Positions 61,603 to 64,000 of a stretch of 64,000 nucleotides of DNA are shown piece after piece; the stretch's first letter is position 1, and each line of letters starts with the position of its first letter. A program made the position numbers and the translations under genes. Under the pieces are notes generated by a model that did no database searches, had not been told where the DNA came from, and was given only the letters and a program-made list of their open reading frames with translations. This stretch comes from Pseudoalteromonas piratica (GTDB lineage Bacteria > Pseudomonadota > Gammaproteobacteria > Enterobacterales > Alteromonadaceae), in contig NZ_CP009889.1 in NCBI RefSeq assembly GCF_000788395.1, positions 930,001-994,000 of the forward strand, in the 5' to 3' direction.

Positions 61603-62823
61603 GTGAAAGTTCTTGTAATTGGTTATGTTTGGCCTGAACCTAAATCATCTGCCGCAGGCAGTCATATATTGTCAATTATGCACGCTTTTCGTAATCAGGG
61701 TTGGCAAGTCGAATTTGCATCAGCAGCACAAAAAACACAACATATGTTTGATTTAGAAAGTGGCGGTTTTTCAAGTGCAGAAATCACACTAAATTGTGAT
61801 AGTTTCAATGACTACATTCAACAACTTAATCCAGACATTGTGATGTTTGACCGTTTTATGATTGAAGAGCAATTTGGCTGGCGGGTTGACGCTTTTTGTC
61901 CTAATGCATTAAAAATTCTTGATACTGAGGATTTACAAAGTGTTCGTAATGCGCGCCATTTAGCGCATAAAGCAAATAGAAAAATCCAAGCTGAAGACTG
62001 GTCAAGTGATCTCGCTAAACGTGAGATTGCCGCAATTTTAAGATGTGATCTTTCATTGATCATTTCAGATTTTGAAATGCAATTATTGATAAAGCAATAC
62101 AAGTTAGATGAAGCGTTATTGCACCACCTGCCCTTTATGCTAGAACCAAATAAATTAGAAACTAATCCAGATTACCAATCGCGCCAACATTTCGTCACAA
62201 TCGGCAATTTTAGGCATGCGCCAAATTGGGATAGCGTTCTTTACTTACAACAATTATGGCCCCATATTCGTAAACGCTTACCACAAGCAGAATTACATAT
62301 TTATGGCTCTTACCCGCCACCTAAAGCAACAGCATTGACTAACCCTAAACAAGGCTTTTTAGTAAAAGGCTGGTGTGATGATGCGTATAAGGTTATAAAA
62401 AGTGCCAGAGTATTATTAAGCCCTTTACGTTTTGGAGCAGGCATAAAAGGCAAGTTTTTAGATGCAATGGCCTGTGAAACACCGTCTTTAACTACAGATA
62501 TTGGCATTGAAGGTATGTTCAACGAAGCGCATTGGCCCGGTTTGGTCGCCAACTCTGACGAGTCTATAATTAGCTCTGCCGTTGAACTCTATCAGAATGA
62601 ATCTTTGTGGCATGAAAAGTCATCACTTTGCCACCCATCGATTAAGGCAAAGTTTGACCAATCGACACTGTCCAGTGAATTGTTAGCGCGGATTGAGCTT
62701 ATTCAATCCCAATTATCACAACACAGGTTGAACAATTTTATCGGTGCCATGCTTAAACACCATAGCCACGCGAGTACCAAATATATGTCACAATGGATTA
62801 CAGAGAAAAATAAAAAGAATTAA
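61603..62823 (+). CDS. Group 1 glycosyltransferase
   Basis: GT-B-fold glycosyltransferase of 406 residues, GTG start at 61603 with TTGGAA upstream. The N-terminal Rossmann half begins VLVIGYVWPEPKSSAAGSH. The C-terminal donor-binding half has FVTIGNFRHAPNWDSVLYL, AELHIYGSYPP and the family segment GAGIKGKFLDAMACETPSLT. It resembles transferases of surface polysaccharide or glycoprotein synthesis. It is isolated, without other polysaccharide genes, and followed by a receptor gene on the same strand. Confidence 0.9.
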   Translation: MKVLVIGYVWPEPKSSAAGSHILSIMHAFRNQGWQVEFASAAQKTQHMFDLESGGFSSAEITLNCDSFNDYIQQLNPDIVMFDRFMIEEQFGWRVDAFCPNALKILDTEDLQSVRNARHLAHKANRKIQAEDWSSDLAKREIAAILRCDLSLIISDFEMQLLIKQYKLDEALLHHLPFMLEPNKLETNPDYQSRQHFVTIGNFRHAPNWDSVLYLQQLWPHIRKRLPQAELHIYGSYPPPKATALTNPKQGFLVKGWCDDAYKVIKSARVLLSPLRFGAGIKGKFLDAMACETPSLTTDIGIEGMFNEAHWPGLVANSDESIISSAVELYQNESLWHEKSSLCHPSIKAKFDQSTLSSELLARIELIQSQLSQHRLNNFIGAMLKHHSHASTKYMSQWITEKNKKN

Positions 62824-62967
62824 ACACTATTTGCTCTAACTTAAATTGAAAGCGGTTAGTTTTTGTACCGTATTTACAAACTGTAACAATTATCATTTCA
62901 TTACAGTTTTATTACAATGTAACATCATGCCACTTTCGTGACGTCTTTAATTTGGACACAAAACTGC

Positions 62968-64000
62968 ATGATTTTAAAACAAAAACTATTGCTTTCATTT
63001 ATAACCTTAGCACTATTGCCTATTGTCATTATTACAATAATTGCAATTTCTATTTCAAATAGCGCGCTTGAAAAACAAGCTTTTAATCAATTAACGTCAA
63101 TAAAAAATATCAAAGCTACTGAAATTCAGAATTATTTTGAACAAAGTCAAGCCGACTTATCGTTAATAGCCTCGTCTTGGACAAACTTTGGAGAGGTAAC
63201 CAATGCTCAACTTGCTGCCACCAAACACGCTTATTTCGAGCGTTTTATCACTACAAATCAATATTACGATTTATTTTTAATTAACTTAAACGGTGACATT
63301 TTTTATACGGTAACAAAAGAGGCCGATTACAAGACAAATTTACTAAACGGGCCATATAAAGAATCTGGTTTAGGTAAGTTATTTTCTCAAACACTTGTCC
63401 AACCACAATTTAACATCGTTGATTTCGAACCTTACGCCCCAAGTAATAACGATCCAGCCGCATTTATAGCACAACCTCTAATTCAAAATGGAGAAGTGAA
63501 AGGCGTTATTGCACTACAACTCTCAATCAAGAAAATTAATAAATTAATGCAACAACGCGATGGCATGGGTGAAACAGGCGAATCATATATTGTGGGTTCA
63601 GATAAACGACTTCGTTCAGATTCGTTTCTTGATCCTATCGGCCGTTCAGTACAAGCAAGCTTTGCAGGCACCATTGAACAAAATGGCGTTGATACATTAG
63701 CTGTGCAACAAGGACTTATGGGCATAAGTAGCACGCAAATAATACAAGATTACAATGACAACGCTGTCCTATCTGCTTTTATGCCGATTAATTTTGCCAA
63801 TTTGAACTGGGTGTTGATCAGCGAAATTGATGTTGCTGAGGCATTTGCTGCAACAGATAGAATGAAGTCATCAATTTTAATAGTGTCTTTGTTAACATTA
63901 ATTGTTGTCTGTATTTCTGCGTTAAAGATCACCCGTTCTATTTTATTACCCATAGGTGGCGAACCGAAAACAATGCATCAACTTGCAATGCGTATAGCGG
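62968..64000 (+). CDS. Cache-domain receptor, N-terminal part (runs off the window)
   Basis: Open frame of 344 codons from ATG 62968 without a stop up to 64000, so the gene is incomplete. Helix about 7-28, a dCache-like periplasmic domain about 35-300 (ALEKQAFNQLTSIKNIKATE; VIALQLSIKKINKLMQQRDG; GETGESYIVGSDKRLRSDSF), second helix about 307-325 (SSILIVSLLTLIVVCISAL), then the beginning of a HAMP region with the PIGGEP motif. Probably another methyl-accepting chemotaxis protein; a GGDEF or kinase output cannot be excluded because the C terminus is missing. Confidence 0.85.
   Translation, partial: MILKQKLLLSFITLALLPIVIITIIAISISNSALEKQAFNQLTSIKNIKATEIQNYFEQSQADLSLIASSWTNFGEVTNAQLAATKHAYFERFITTNQYYDLFLINLNGDIFYTVTKEADYKTNLLNGPYKESGLGKLFSQTLVQPQFNIVDFEPYAPSNNDPAAFIAQPLIQNGEVKGVIALQLSIKKINKLMQQRDGMGETGESYIVGSDKRLRSDSFLDPIGRSVQASFAGTIEQNGVDTLAVQQGLMGISSTQIIQDYNDNAVLSAFMPINFANLNWVLISEIDVAEAFAATDRMKSSILIVSLLTLIVVCISALKITRSILLPIGGEPKTMHQLAMRIA

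Noticed and set aside
1..64000. CRISPR arrays, tRNA, rRNA, insertion sequences and prophage genes
   Set aside because: Looked for by repeat pattern and gene content; none could be supported.

Overview
The window is AT-rich chromosomal DNA from a marine-type gammaproteobacterium, most likely Alteromonadales close to Pseudoalteromonas. This rests on the gene set, protein style and intergenic style: YdiJ, PpsA/PpsR, C-minus ribosomal proteins L31/L36, a TonB receptor with a carboxypeptidase-like N-terminal domain, DUF5916, many secreted peptidases and very dense signal transduction. I see no rRNA, tRNA, insertion sequence, prophage, integron or CRISPR array. It reads as a core/soft-core chromosome segment, not an island.

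Layout. 0.1-5.6 kb: a poly-HAMP chemoreceptor, then on the minus strand a Fur-box-controlled fagA-like/fumC pair whose fumC carries a frameshift, and a PAS-GGDEF cyclase. 5.9-8.9 kb: a four-gene module of periplasmic TPR protein, six-helix membrane protein, DesK-type kinase and LuxR-type regulator. 8.9-16 kb (minus): an uncharacterised FAD oxidoreductase paired with an acetoacetate-decarboxylase-fold protein, an SGNH lipoprotein hydrolase and YdiJ. 16-22.5 kb: small PGPGW protein, HAD phosphatase, zinc-sparing ribosomal proteins rpmE2-rpmJ2 behind Zur-like and Fur-like sites, ppsA, a DUF3592-like membrane protein and ppsR. 22.7-29.9 kb: a periplasmic solute-binding-like protein, a TonB receptor followed by a secreted metallophosphatase, and a degenerate-GGDEF protein coupled to an AraC regulator. 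29.9-33.7 kb (minus): kynA-kynU and a DUF3360-type transporter. 34-37 kb: cold-shock protein, cupin and TetR regulator divergent from an Old Yellow Enzyme with three matching palindromic operators between them, and a thioredoxin-fold protein. 37-45.6 kb: HDOD protein, HBM-domain histidine kinase, an orphan protein, S41 peptidase, CDF cation exporter, M24 peptidase and PilZ protein. 45.9-64 kb: secreted M17 aminopeptidase, GGDEF protein, CBM9-DUF5916 protein, TPR-kinase-REC-Hpt hybrid, alpha/beta hydrolase, two paralogous dCache chemoreceptors, an S9D peptidase, a glycosyltransferase and the start of another Cache-type receptor.

How the genes work together. Three themes recur: metal-limitation responses (Fur box with fagA/fumC, Zur-like site with L31B/L36B, CDF exporter); protein and amino-acid catabolism (S41, M24, M17 and S9D peptidases, tryptophan to kynurenine to anthranilate, PpsA/PpsR gluconeogenesis); and environmental sensing (four chemoreceptors or receptor-like proteins, three histidine kinases, three GGDEF proteins, HDOD, PilZ). 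This fits a protein-degrading heterotroph in a nutrient-variable marine habitat. The best candidates for little-described biology are the FAD oxidoreductase/decarboxylase-fold pair, the TonB receptor-phosphatase pair with its upstream repeats, the I-site-retaining degenerate GGDEF coupled to an AraC regulator, and the operator architecture at ppsA and at the TetR/OYE pair. All functions are inferred from sequence alone; no database search was run.
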